Shown in pieces: positions 9,017 to 18,274 of a stretch of DNA of 20,580 bases. The DNA lies in contig NZ_NPDU01000078.1 of NCBI RefSeq assembly GCF_002811985.1, positions 1-20,580 on the forward strand. Direction: 5' to 3'. Position numbers and translations under genes: made by a program. Every line of letters starts with the position of its first letter. Positions within the stretch are counted from its first letter, which is position 1. This stretch comes from Leptospira adleri. GTDB taxonomy: Bacteria > Spirochaetota > Leptospiria > Leptospirales > Leptospiraceae. The notes beneath the pieces are model-generated. The model was not told where the DNA came from. It made no database searches and saw only the letters and a list, made by a program, of their open reading frames with translations.

Positions 9017-12000
9017 TCAATTGAGAGAGTTTAAAAAATCCTGATATGTTTGGTCTCCGCTGATCTTGGAAAAGTCGGTTTCCGCGAGAATCTTTTTGCG
9101 GTCGTAGGTTTTCGGTTCGAGGGAAACCGCTTCCTTCAGATAAGAAACCGCTTGAGATGCATCCTCCATCCGGGAATAGAGACAGGCCGCGTTGAATTTA
9201 GCCATTGCAAAATACTTTCTAAAGATGTCCGCGTATTGTTCGTTGATATCGGGTCCGATAATTTTTTCCATATCCAGAGCCGACTTATCTTTTTTATAAT
9301 CGAAACGGCTCCAATCCATCGAAAAGAGTTTTTGAAAAAGCTCTTTTGCTTTTTCTAAATTTTCATTTTGAATATAGAGCACACCGAGGTTTCCAGCAAT
9401 CAGAACGTATTCCGGTTTTCGCAAATCCGTTTTTTGAAGAATTTGTTCCGTTAGTTCTTCCAATTCGTTCATTTTGTTCTCGTTCTGAAAAGCCCAATGG
9501 ATCGAAAGAAAACAGTTTATGATCGTTTCGTTATCAAGCGTTTTGGCGGTCTTTACAATCGTTTCGGAATTTTTCTTTTCCCTCAGGCGATTGAAGACGA
9601 TTTTCGCAAGTTCTTTCGGACTTACTTCGCGATAATTTTCGATAAAGTAGGAAAGATGGTTCAAGAATACCGGATGATCGTATAGTTTTTCTTTCAAAAA
9701 TGAATCTTGATAGAAAAGTTTTAAAAAAGGAAAAAGCTCCGCGTCTTGAGTTTCCCATTCGAGAACTTGTAAAAGTGAAGACTCTAAACTTTCTGAGTTT
9801 AGGATCGCCTTGGAAGCTAAAAAAAAGTTTAAGGAAGGGTTTCCCGGTTTTAGATAGTGAACAATTTTTTCAGGAGAAAGAGTGCCTAACGTTTCCAGGG
9901 TTTTGTATTCTTCCGCTTTTAATTTTAAGTAGGTTTCCTGTTCGGAGAAAACGAGCTTCGGATATTCCTTTTCCAAAACCTTGGAAAATAAATTCATCCG
10001 AAACGAACTCAGTTGCGCCGCGAATCGGCCGTTGTTATAAAATTCTTTTTCAAAAAGCGCCTTCGTTTTTTCGTAAAACGCGTAAATTTCTTCGGAAGTA
10101 ATTTTACTCCAATCCGTATGAGTTTTGAGTAAGAATAGGAAAAACGCTTTGTTGAGAACGTAATCTTCTTTCCAGAGATCGGAAAGGATTGTCTTTAATT
10201 CTTCCATCGCACTTTTTAATCCGTATTTATTTTCGATCGTTTTCACTTTCAGAAATTTGAGAAAGGGGTTGTCTTGAAATTCTGAAAGTGTTTTGTTTAA
10301 AATCTCCTCGCATTCTTCCTTGGATTTTGCGAAAGCCTCGACGGCCTTTGCCGAGCATCCGAGTTCCCAGGTTTCCAACTGCTCTTTCGTAAAGGATATT
10401 TGCGATTTGAGAAAAGTCAGGATTGCCGCGACTTCGGCTACGGTTGAGAAAAAGTTCTCTTCGTTTTTCTTTGCAGACTTCTTTTTATTTTCGGAATAGA
10501 AAAGCGCGAATCTTTGCAGAAGATCGAACGGTTGATCCTTGAGGGCTTGCAAGAAGGATCGAAATATCGAATCTTTTACTTTTCCATTTTCCATGTTTTC
10601 GTAATAGAGTTGGAATCCCGGTTCGCTATCGTAAAGAAATCGATTCCAGGTCGAGGATTCGTTCAGGCTTTCGGGAGAATTTTCGATGACCTCTTCAAAA
10701 CGAGACCATCGATTTGAAGGCGCTTGTTTGGACCACTTAGAATAAAATTCTTCCATGTAGAATTGGTTTCTTTTGTGAAGTTCGTGAATGAGCGGATGAA
10801 TGTCCTCCGCTCCGATCTCGTGAAAAACGGGGGCGAGGTTTCGGGTAACGTCTTCGTTGAAAGAATCCCGATTGTATCTTTCCAAGACCTCCGTCAAAAC
10901 TGGAACCGCGGCTTTCGCCTGCCGTCCAAGAGTAAACAAACGATCTTCGAAGACAAAATCCCAGGCGTCTCCAAACCAAGGAAATTCTTCCGGCATACAA
11001 CGAATCAATCCGATGATCTGGTTGATATATTCTTCCGTTGCGTTTTGAAGAACGGGACTGATTTTCGAGGTCCAGTCGCCGGACGAAAGTCGAGTTCCTA
11101 TTTCCATAGCTCTGAGTTTAAATCCGGGATGCGGAAGTTGTTCCAATCGAACGAGAGCTTCCTCAAAAGAGGGTTTGAGTTCCTCTCTGTAGGTTTCGGG
11201 AATTCCCAAATAGGAATCCACGAGAGTATATGAAAATTCTTGAATATATGGAATGGCTTTTGTGTAAGTATCCTCCAGAGGTTTTGGAGAATTGAGAAAT
11301 ACCTTATTCTGAAAATCTTTTGCCGTTTGCAAATGGACTTCCGGTTTGAACTCGGCCAGTTTCCAAAAGAAACTCGAGAAGTAGGAGGATGGAAAGAATT
11401 GAATTTTTTTCCAAACGGCGGACAAATCCGAATCCTGTAAGCCGGAAGCCGCGTTTTCGGACAAAGATAAATCGGAAGGGGCTTCTTCGCTTTTTAAGAA
11501 GGATCTTTTCCATTCCGGTTTTCCGATTACGGTTTCCGTTTTCTGAAGTGAAAAAATTCCTCCTTGAAAGAGCAATTCCTTCCATTCCGGATGGGAGTCT
11601 ACGAGTTCGAGAAGACGTTTGTATTCCTTTTGATCCGGATTTTCCAAATAAGCGAGAGAGAAGATCAATTCCTCCGCGGAGGAAACGTTATCTTCCTTTT
11701 GAGAAGAGTTTTGGTGGATCGTAAGGTGAGGATTTTTCTCCAAGGATTGAAGTTGGATCGCCGGCAAAACTTCCAAAAGAAAAGGTTTTCCCTTGTAGTC
11801 GTAACAATCTTGCGAATCGATCAAAACGTAGAACGGAAACTCTTTCGGAATTTTTGCAAATCGTTCCTCTTCGAAAAGAGTTTTGACCATTTCGCTTATC
11901 ATTTTAGAAAAAAGAATCAATTTTGTATGAACGTGAAGATCGTTTCCTTTTACTTTTTTTCCTTGGAAAGAAATCGGAAATTCTCCCTCTTTGAGGTCGT

Positions 12001-12511
12001 AAATAAAATCGTAATATTCGGAAGATTCTCCCGGAGGATAAGAATCCGCGTCCCAGATCATTTCGTGATTGAGGCCGAGAGCGGAAGACGCGGTTCTTTC
12101 CTCTAAATCGAAATGAACGGAATCCATTACCGCGTTGCAGAATTCGTAATCGGACATTTTAAAAAGAAATCCGTTGAACGGTTTGAAACGGTGCTTTCGC
12201 AGATTGTCCTCCGTTAGACTCTCTTCTAAGTTCTCCAAAATTCTTCCGATACGGCTTTCGAGAGGTTCCGAAAAATGAAACGCCGCATTCATTTCCTGAA
12301 AGTGAGCGAATAAACTCTTCGTAGAATTCGAATCTTCCTCATAAAAAAAGTCAGTAGGACTTCCTTTTTTGGTTTGGCTTTTTTCGTTTTTAAAAATCGA
12401 AGATAAGAATTCGGACGCGCCGTCGTAATCGTATTGGTCCAGAAAACGGAAAAAATGAGAATAATAATCGGAAGAAGAATTTTCCTGGGGAAGCGTAGGT
12501 TTTAGGATCAT
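9017..12511 (-). CDS. Large TPR-repeat protein, function unknown
   Basis: The preferred start is the ATG at 12509-12511, preceded by GAGG at a suitable distance, giving 1164 aa beginning MILKPTLPQ. The frame extends 45 residues upstream to 12646, but that part looks like translated intergenic DNA. There is no signal peptide or membrane segment. The N-terminal roughly 300 residues form an acidic alpha/beta region (with FCNAVMDSVHFDLEER and YVLIDSQDCYDYKGKPFLLEVLP) that I cannot assign. The middle is all-helical with HEAT-like pieces (VPVLTEVLERYN, IHPLIHELHKR). The last 150 or so residues are TPR-like, with EKAKELFQKLFSMDW and then AKFNAACLYSRMEDASQAVSYLKEAVSLEP, followed by the common TPR-end pattern AETDFSKISGDQTYQDFL. 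It leads a two-gene unit with the propeller gene. The role is unknown; scaffold or assembly functions are plausible. Confidence 0.8.
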   Translation of the reverse strand: MILKPTLPQENSSSDYYSHFFRFLDQYDYDGASEFLSSIFKNEKSQTKKGSPTDFFYEEDSNSTKSLFAHFQEMNAAFHFSEPLESRIGRILENLEESLTEDNLRKHRFKPFNGFLFKMSDYEFCNAVMDSVHFDLEERTASSALGLNHEMIWDADSYPPGESSEYYDFIYDLKEGEFPISFQGKKVKGNDLHVHTKLILFSKMISEMVKTLFEEERFAKIPKEFPFYVLIDSQDCYDYKGKPFLLEVLPAIQLQSLEKNPHLTIHQNSSQKEDNVSSAEELIFSLAYLENPDQKEYKRLLELVDSHPEWKELLFQGGIFSLQKTETVIGKPEWKRSFLKSEEAPSDLSLSENAASGLQDSDLSAVWKKIQFFPSSYFSSFFWKLAEFKPEVHLQTAKDFQNKVFLNSPKPLEDTYTKAIPYIQEFSYTLVDSYLGIPETYREELKPSFEEALVRLEQLPHPGFKLRAMEIGTRLSSGDWTSKISPVLQNATEEYINQIIGLIRCMPEEFPWFGDAWDFVFEDRLFTLGRQAKAAVPVLTEVLERYNRDSFNEDVTRNLAPVFHEIGAEDIHPLIHELHKRNQFYMEEFYSKWSKQAPSNRWSRFEEVIENSPESLNESSTWNRFLYDSEPGFQLYYENMENGKVKDSIFRSFLQALKDQPFDLLQRFALFYSENKKKSAKKNEENFFSTVAEVAAILTFLKSQISFTKEQLETWELGCSAKAVEAFAKSKEECEEILNKTLSEFQDNPFLKFLKVKTIENKYGLKSAMEELKTILSDLWKEDYVLNKAFFLFLLKTHTDWSKITSEEIYAFYEKTKALFEKEFYNNGRFAAQLSSFRMNLFSKVLEKEYPKLVFSEQETYLKLKAEEYKTLETLGTLSPEKIVHYLKPGNPSLNFFLASKAILNSESLESSLLQVLEWETQDAELFPFLKLFYQDSFLKEKLYDHPVFLNHLSYFIENYREVSPKELAKIVFNRLREKKNSETIVKTAKTLDNETIINCFLSIHWAFQNENKMNELEELTEQILQKTDLRKPEYVLIAGNLGVLYIQNENLEKAKELFQKLFSMDWSRFDYKKDKSALDMEKIIGPDINEQYADIFRKYFAMAKFNAACLYSRMEDASQAVSYLKEAVSLEPKTYDRKKILAETDFSKISGDQTYQDFLNSLN

Positions 12512-12813
12512 GATTGAACCTCGGATGTAGATTTTCGAATTTGATTTCTTTGCAAAGAGCTCATCGGATTTCTTTTGGGGATTTGTCGGAACCTTGATTT
12601 CAAACAACAAAGTCTGTTTGATAACTCGCTCTGGAATTTTTTGCAAGAGATATCAAATTACAACTTGATAATTTTAAGAGAATCTAAGTTTCTCTTGAGT
12701 TCCATGGGATCGGATTTGAAATCAAGATGGAATCGGCAATTGAAAAGGGAATCTAAGAAACGATATTTTTTTAAGCTCACTTTCCGAAACGCAGGGCGCT
12801 TATATCCGATTCC

Positions 12814-12830
12814 GTAGGAACTCCCGCAAA
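12814..12830 (+). repeat. Dispersed short repeat, diverged copy
   Basis: GTAGGAACTCCCGCAAA shares GTAGGAACTC and the following C.CA pattern with the copies at 4944-4962 and 12886-12904. It lies 72 bases before the full copy. Confidence 0.5.
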
Positions 12831-12885
12831 TTTTATTTTCAAGACTGGGAGCCTGTTTGGGGAGTCCGTATCGACGAACCTTCTT

Positions 12886-12904
12886 AAAAGTAGGAACTCA
12901 CACA
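12886..12904 (+). repeat. Dispersed short repeat, copy 2
   Basis: AAAAGTAGGAACTCACACA is identical over 19 bases to 4944-4962. It is intergenic, about 180 bases upstream of the PAS/HTH gene start. Confidence 0.7.
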
Positions 12905-13081
12905 AATTCCGTCTGAACGGAAGAGCACACTTCCGATCCGGTTTCTTTTGCGGAATCTTTGAGCCCGAATCTTTTCCGGAAACCCCGTTTCTCGCGCGAA
13001 AAAAGAGAAGAATTTTCTTCCCATCCGAAAAATAAGAGTATTCTGACGCCGATTCGGCATTTGAGAATCTCGCCATCCTCC

Positions 13082-14254
13082 ATGAAAATTGAAGCCATAT
13101 ACAGATACTTTCTCATCACTCCGGCGACTCATCTTCCCGTGATCGATGAATCCGGAAATCTCGTCGGGCTTTTATCTCGCAAATTGATTCAAATGGAAAT
13201 GGCGGACTTAAGTTCTTCCGACCGGGAATATTCGGCGCTTCCGGATTCTTTTTTAGAAACGGAAATCCCGGAATCCTTCTTTCAATACTTCCAAAGACAG
13301 AAATCGATTCCCGTTCTCGCAAAAACAGGGGAAAAAAAGGAAGAATGGGACAAGGTCCAAGTCATGGCCGGTTTGGGAAAACTCGTTTCCGCGACTCGAC
13401 CGGTCGAACCTCCGACCGAAGAAAAAAAACAAGAACTGGAACAGAGTTCCCGCGCTTGGTTTATGGAGCTGATTCTCCAGAATTTCCCGGACGGACTTTT
13501 GGCGACCGATCTCGACGGAAGTTCGATTTTTTACAACGAAACCTTTGAACAGACGATTCTTACTAAAAAATACTTTCGGGATTCGATTCTTCAGGCGGAG
13601 AGATTGCTCAAGGAAATGAGCAAGAATCTTCTGGCTAATTACTTAAAGACCAACGAACTCCGCTTGGAAGGAAATTCTTCCTTTTCTCTTCAGACCTACG
13701 TGAACGAACTCGAATGCAACGTAAGAATCATCGTTCTCAAACAGGGCTCTAAGATCGTAGGTTATCTCTATCATTTCGTTTCTCCCCGTTCCGGACTCGG
13801 ACAACAAGATGAAAACGGTCTGGAATTTCCGTCCGTTAGCGACGCATTTCTGCAAAAACTTCCTCTGGAAACGATGCTCAAAGAAGTCGAGAGCGCTTTT
13901 ATTTTTCATTCTCTCAAAAGAAATCAGGACAACATTTCGCATACCGCGCTCGAGTTAGGAGTTCCTAGAACCACTCTTCAAAACCGGATCAAGTTTTTGG
14001 AACTGCAGAGCCGTTATTCTCTTTCCAGGGAGAATCCGATCCCCCGTAAAAAAGCGAATGTTTCTCCGATATCCGAAACAGCTTCTCTTGAAAAAGCCAC
14101 GAGGAACATTGAAACTTCAGCGGTAACAAAACATTCTTCCTCCCCGAAGAAAAAAGCGAAGAATGTTTCGAAATCTTCGATTCTTCCGAAGAAAGGTGCC
14201 TCTTCGAAGTCCGCTTCTTTCAAGACTCCGGCAAAAAAAAGAAAGCATCGTTGA
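13082..14254 (+). CDS. PAS and Fis-type HTH regulator with a basic tail
   Basis: From the ATG at 13082 this is a 390-aa protein. Residues 7-35 resemble half a CBS motif (ATHLPVIDESGNLVGLLSRKLI). Residues about 126-232 form a PAS-like fold (LILQNFPDGLLATDLDGSSIFYNETFEQ, ending KIVGYLYHFVSPRSGLG). Residues about 266-308 are a Fis-type helix-turn-helix (KRNQDNISHTALELGVPRTTLQNRIKFLEL), the DNA-binding part usually found at the end of NtrC-type activators. There is no AAA+ domain between them, so it should not activate sigma-54 directly. The last 70 residues are Lys/Ser-rich with repeated KKKAK, PKKG and PAKKRKHR, like a DNA-binding tail. No Shine-Dalgarno precedes the ATG; a TTG at 12959 would add 41 residues without domain support. 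It lies 147 bases upstream of rho, and its target is unknown. Confidence 0.75.
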   Translation: MKIEAIYRYFLITPATHLPVIDESGNLVGLLSRKLIQMEMADLSSSDREYSALPDSFLETEIPESFFQYFQRQKSIPVLAKTGEKKEEWDKVQVMAGLGKLVSATRPVEPPTEEKKQELEQSSRAWFMELILQNFPDGLLATDLDGSSIFYNETFEQTILTKKYFRDSILQAERLLKEMSKNLLANYLKTNELRLEGNSSFSLQTYVNELECNVRIIVLKQGSKIVGYLYHFVSPRSGLGQQDENGLEFPSVSDAFLQKLPLETMLKEVESAFIFHSLKRNQDNISHTALELGVPRTTLQNRIKFLELQSRYSLSRENPIPRKKANVSPISETASLEKATRNIETSAVTKHSSSPKKKAKNVSKSSILPKKGASSKSASFKTPAKKRKHR

Positions 14255-14263
14255 ATAATTTCG

Positions 14264-15853
<1,590 letters not shown>

Positions 15854-15873
15854 CCGCTAAAAAAAGGGAAACT

Positions 15874-16077
15874 ATGAAAACTGGAATTCATCCAAACTAC
15901 CGAGTAGCAAAAATCAGCTGTGCATCTTGTGGAACCGTCTACGAAACTAGAACTTCCATCGGCGATATCAACATTGAAATTTGCTCCGCTTGCCACCCGT
16001 TCTTTACCGGAAAATCCAAACTTGTGGATACGACCGGTCGAGTTGACAAGTTCAAGAAAAAATACAAGATGCAGTAA
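15874..16077 (+). CDS. rpmE: 50S ribosomal protein L31, zinc-binding type
   Basis: This 67-aa ribosomal protein L31 bridges the large and small subunits. It begins MKTGIHPNYRVAKISCASCGTV and carries both cysteine pairs of the zinc form, C16/C19 (CASC) and C37/C40 (CSAC). It therefore belongs to the C+ class that can bind and, in other bacteria, release zinc. The conserved CHPFFTGKSKLVDTTGRVDKF segment is present. An AGGGA at 15865-15869 precedes the ATG. It is 20 bases behind rho and very probably in the same transcript. A weak hairpin (AGAGT/ACTCT at 16077-16090) followed by CTCTATCTTTTTT may end it. Confidence 0.96.
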   Translation: MKTGIHPNYRVAKISCASCGTVYETRTSIGDINIEICSACHPFFTGKSKLVDTTGRVDKFKKKYKMQ

Positions 16078-16103
16078 GAGTTTTCACTCTCTCTATCTTT
16101 TTT
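16077..16103 (+). terminator. Weak terminator after rpmE
   Basis: AGAGT (16077-16081) and ACTCT (16086-16090) form a five-pair stem with a TTTC loop, followed after a few bases by six T. The stem is short, so read-through into the next gene at 16136 is likely. Confidence 0.35.
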
Positions 16104-16135
16104 ATGCCGTCTAAACACCGGGCAGGAGAAATTTC

Positions 16136-16927
16136 ATGAGCGTAATGGACTTTGCACGGTACAAACAAATCAACGACGACCGCGTCAACTATCGCGAGAT
16201 GGAAGACGCCACCGTGGTTTCCAATTACAGAAACGTTGGTTGTGGAGACGGCTACCGCATTTATCTCAAAATCGATCCCACCGATCATATCACTGACGCA
16301 AGTTACACAACCACCGGTTGCGGTTTCGGAATTGTCGCGCTTGCGATGGCGACGGAATACGCAAAAGGCAAAACCGTAGATCAAATCAAATCCGTAACTC
16401 CCGCAGATCTCGAAAAGATGTTCGAGTTCCCGGAAAGAAGGAAGAATTATCCCGAGTCGGCGGTTGCGGCGCTTTTGCAAGCGGTGAAGGATTATGAAAG
16501 CGGGGAAGGGGTTCCCAAAGAAAAAAGAATCACCGCTTCCAAGGCTTTCGAGATTCTCAAAGAAAAAGGTTCCCTCAAAGGAGAGGATCTCTCCAGCATC
16601 ATATTAGAAAAACTTAAATTTGACGGTGTGGATTTTTCAGGGGCCAATCTCGGTCACGCATTCTTACAAAATTCTTCCTTTGTGGGCGCAAACTTTGAAG
16701 GTGCAAAACTCAGAGGTTCTTTTTTAAACAACGCGGATCTTAGAAACTCTAATTTCAGAGGAGCCGATCTGCGTTGGGCGAAACTCGCGGGCGCTAACGT
16801 GGAAGGCGCGGATTTTACGGACGCGATCTATGATATCGGAACCCGTCTGGATCAGAAACAGATTCATCTATTCGGCGTGATGAAAAAAGAAGGAAAAGAT
16901 CTTTATCTAAACAAAGAGGCGGAATGA
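16136..16927 (+). CDS. NifU/IscU-like scaffold domain fused to pentapeptide repeats
   Basis: This is a 263-aa two-domain protein. Residues about 15-122 match the IscU/NifU-N iron-sulfur scaffold fold: NVGCGDGY (first ligand C36 and the conserved D38), then a beta region and TTTGCGFGIVALAMATEYAKGKTVDQI (second ligand C62). In E. coli IscU the third site reads ELPPVKIHCS; here the same place reads EFPERRKNYPE (97-107), aligning without gaps, so the His-Cys pair is Asn104-Tyr105. A linker leads to 14 consecutive pentapeptide repeats at 161-230 (DFSGA, NLGHA, NFEGA, DLRNS, NFRGA and so on), a right-handed quadrilateral beta-helix, then a short C-terminal tail. AGGAGA at 16124-16129 is a good ribosome binding site. 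It overlaps the next gene by four bases. Whether it still holds a cluster is open; it may be a regulator or carrier rather than a scaffold. Confidence 0.85.
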   Translation: MSVMDFARYKQINDDRVNYREMEDATVVSNYRNVGCGDGYRIYLKIDPTDHITDASYTTTGCGFGIVALAMATEYAKGKTVDQIKSVTPADLEKMFEFPERRKNYPESAVAALLQAVKDYESGEGVPKEKRITASKAFEILKEKGSLKGEDLSSIILEKLKFDGVDFSGANLGHAFLQNSSFVGANFEGAKLRGSFLNNADLRNSNFRGADLRWAKLAGANVEGADFTDAIYDIGTRLDQKQIHLFGVMKKEGKDLYLNKEAE

Positions 16928-17112
16928 AACCGGGCGACAAACTCAAGATCACCAAACGTACCTTTCTCCACAACGGGATTTTCGTTCACACCAACACGAT
17001 CGTAGAAGTGATTTCTTTCGAGAATGATAAGTTAGTCGTTCTTTTTCACGACAAAGAAGGCTTTACCCACAATATCGAATCTCTGACTCCTGCGGACGTA
17101 GTTCCCGCTTAA
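16924..17112 (+). CDS. Small conserved-looking protein coupled to the scaffold fusion
   Basis: This is a 62-aa cytoplasmic protein whose ATG overlaps the stop of the NifU-like gene (ATGA), so the two are translationally coupled. It begins MKPGDKLKITKRTFLHNG and continues with alternating hydrophobic and polar residues (IFVHTNTIVEVISFENDKLVVLFHD), a pattern typical of a small SH3-like beta barrel. It then ends in a short tail, SLTPADVVPA. No cysteines are present, so it is not itself an iron-sulfur protein. I know no family for it. The tight coupling suggests it works with the fusion protein. Confidence 0.75.
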   Translation: MKPGDKLKITKRTFLHNGIFVHTNTIVEVISFENDKLVVLFHDKEGFTHNIESLTPADVVPA

Positions 17113-17132
17113 TTAAGCCGATTGCTCCATTC

Positions 17133-17161
17133 CTTTCGGTCGATTTTTCTCGATCGGAAAG
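17133..17161. terminator. Possible bidirectional hairpin between convergent genes
   Basis: CTTTCGGTCGA (17133-17143) and TCGATCGGAAAG (17150-17161) pair with one bulge around a T-rich loop. It sits between the convergent 62-aa gene and the membrane protein gene, where a terminator is expected, but no T-tract follows on either side. Confidence 0.3.
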
Positions 17162-17236
17162 CAGAGGTTTCTATACTTTCGTTACTGCGATTCTTTTGGG
17201 CGGAATCGTTTCCTTTGAAGGAACGCGCTTGTGATC

Positions 17237-17959
17237 TCAGGCGGATTTGAGAATTTCCCTTTCTTTCAAAGAACCAAAATACGACGCTTCCCAGTTTTTA
17301 GTCAGTGTGATGAATAAGATTATATTGAACAATATGAGCAGTCCGTAAATTCCGTAGGCGACGCTCGGGTGTAAAAAGTCCGTACTTTCTTTTATAAGAA
17401 CCCAGAATATCTTTTGCGCGAAGTTGGAAAGAAAAAATAACGCGCACAACAATCGAAGATTCGGCTGCTTGAAAAATAGAACGAATTTTTTGAAGAGATT
17501 TTTCTGATCTCTCGATCCGATTGCAATGAGAAGAAAGAGCAGATATAAAACCTGTGAAGAAGTCGAAAAAATCACGAAATGAGGTTTGTTGAAATCTTGA
17601 ATCGTAAAGAACTTATTGTTAAATCCGATCAAGAGTCCTACGATGAGCGGACTTACGGTAAGAAAGTATTTGCCGTGAAATTTTATAAGAAGTGAAAGAA
17701 AGCTCTGAAAGGACGTTTCTATACCTTGTATCGAAGACGAAGTTAGTTTGTGAAATAGTTTGAATAATCCGTATAAGGGGTAGACCGCCAAAAACAAGGA
17801 GACGAGCAAAACGAGTAGAGATAAGATTCCGAGTGATAATAATGTGCTTTTGTTTTGAAAGATGATAGATTGCAGAAAAAAAGAACCTATCACTCCCCAA
17901 AAATGAATGTTTTTCAGGATTTCGAGAAGCGTATTTTTGATAATCTGTAAATTATCCAT
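17237..17959 (-). CDS. Integral membrane protein, function unknown
   Basis: This is a 240-aa hydrophobic protein with about five or six membrane segments: a short one near residue 20-32, then STLLSLGILSLLVLLVSLFLA (about 38-60), YFLTVSPLIVGLLIGF, VLYLLFLLIAIGS, LRLLCALFFLSNF and VAYGIYGLLILFNIILFITL. Connecting loops are short and basic. The segment pattern resembles Yip1-like small multi-span proteins, but I see no diagnostic motif. There is no Shine-Dalgarno sequence; an AT-rich TATATT lies a few bases before the ATG, so the transcript may be leaderless. The neighbours on its strand are about 300 bases away, so it is probably transcribed alone. Confidence 0.7.
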   Translation of the reverse strand: MDNLQIIKNTLLEILKNIHFWGVIGSFFLQSIIFQNKSTLLSLGILSLLVLLVSLFLAVYPLYGLFKLFHKLTSSSIQGIETSFQSFLSLLIKFHGKYFLTVSPLIVGLLIGFNNKFFTIQDFNKPHFVIFSTSSQVLYLLFLLIAIGSRDQKNLFKKFVLFFKQPNLRLLCALFFLSNFAQKIFWVLIKESTDFLHPSVAYGIYGLLILFNIILFITLTKNWEASYFGSLKEREILKSA

Positions 17960-18274
17960 ATTCTAATATATCATTGTCGAAAGCGAATGTCCCATCTTAC
18001 GTGGATCTGTTTAAGATAGCTTTGATTTTATTGAAGGGGTAATTGTAATTTGCGCTAGATCATTCCCCTTTCTCAAGTCAAGTTTGTAAACCATTCACGA
18101 AATTCGGAACCTCACGCTCTAACGTCTGTTTGGCGTTCTTGCGATATTTCTCGCGGTGTTTCTCCGCGATGGTTTCTCCGCGATATTTCTCCGCGATATT
18201 TCTCAAGCAAAGCTTGAGAGCCGCTCACGACGCTCCGCTGTTCGCCGGCTAACTCGCTCTCTATGGATCGCGAG
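17960..18274. other. Non-coding stretch with tandem repeats and hairpins
   Basis: No gene is visible. On the minus strand it is the 3' region of the cyclase-FecR unit and the upstream region of the membrane protein gene. Its right half (18141-18276) is filled by tandem 12-14-bp units followed by three consecutive hairpins, listed separately. Confidence 0.6.
18141..18204 (+). repeat. Five tandem 12-14-bp units
   Basis: The unit GCGATATTTCTCC occurs as five head-to-tail copies with small changes: GCGATATTTCTC, GCGGTGTTTCTCC, GCGATGGTTTCTCC, GCGATATTTCTCC and GCGATATTTCTC. The variation in unit length (12-14) and sequence shows independent drift, so the array is not a very recent expansion. Confidence 0.8.

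Larger units (their letters stand above)
12512..13081. other. Divergent intergenic region with short repeats and palindromes
   Basis: It separates the minus-strand TPR gene from the plus-strand PAS/HTH gene, so promoters for both should lie here. I see no gene. It contains TATCAA/TTGATA (12651-12670), AAGAGAA/TTCTCTT (12676-12696), a direct repeat GAATCTAAG (12680-12688 and 12749-12757), and two copies of the GTAGGAACTC repeat (12814-12830 and 12886-12904). The frame of the downstream gene is open back to a TTG at 12959, but I judge 12959-13081 to be non-coding. Confidence 0.5.

Noticed and set aside
10724..11233. Long plus-strand frame (169 codons) opposite the TPR gene, and a similar one at 11564-12106
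   Set aside because: Both are antisense shadows of the TPR gene, with Phe/Arg/Ser-rich sequence typical of reversed Glu/Lys-rich codons.
12959..13081. N-terminal extension of the PAS/HTH protein from a TTG
   Set aside because: The extra 41 residues are basic and unstructured, lack a ribosome binding site, and overlap sequence that looks intergenic.
18141..18204. CRISPR-like array
   Set aside because: Units are 12-14 bp, head to tail without spacers, and no cas gene is in the window.
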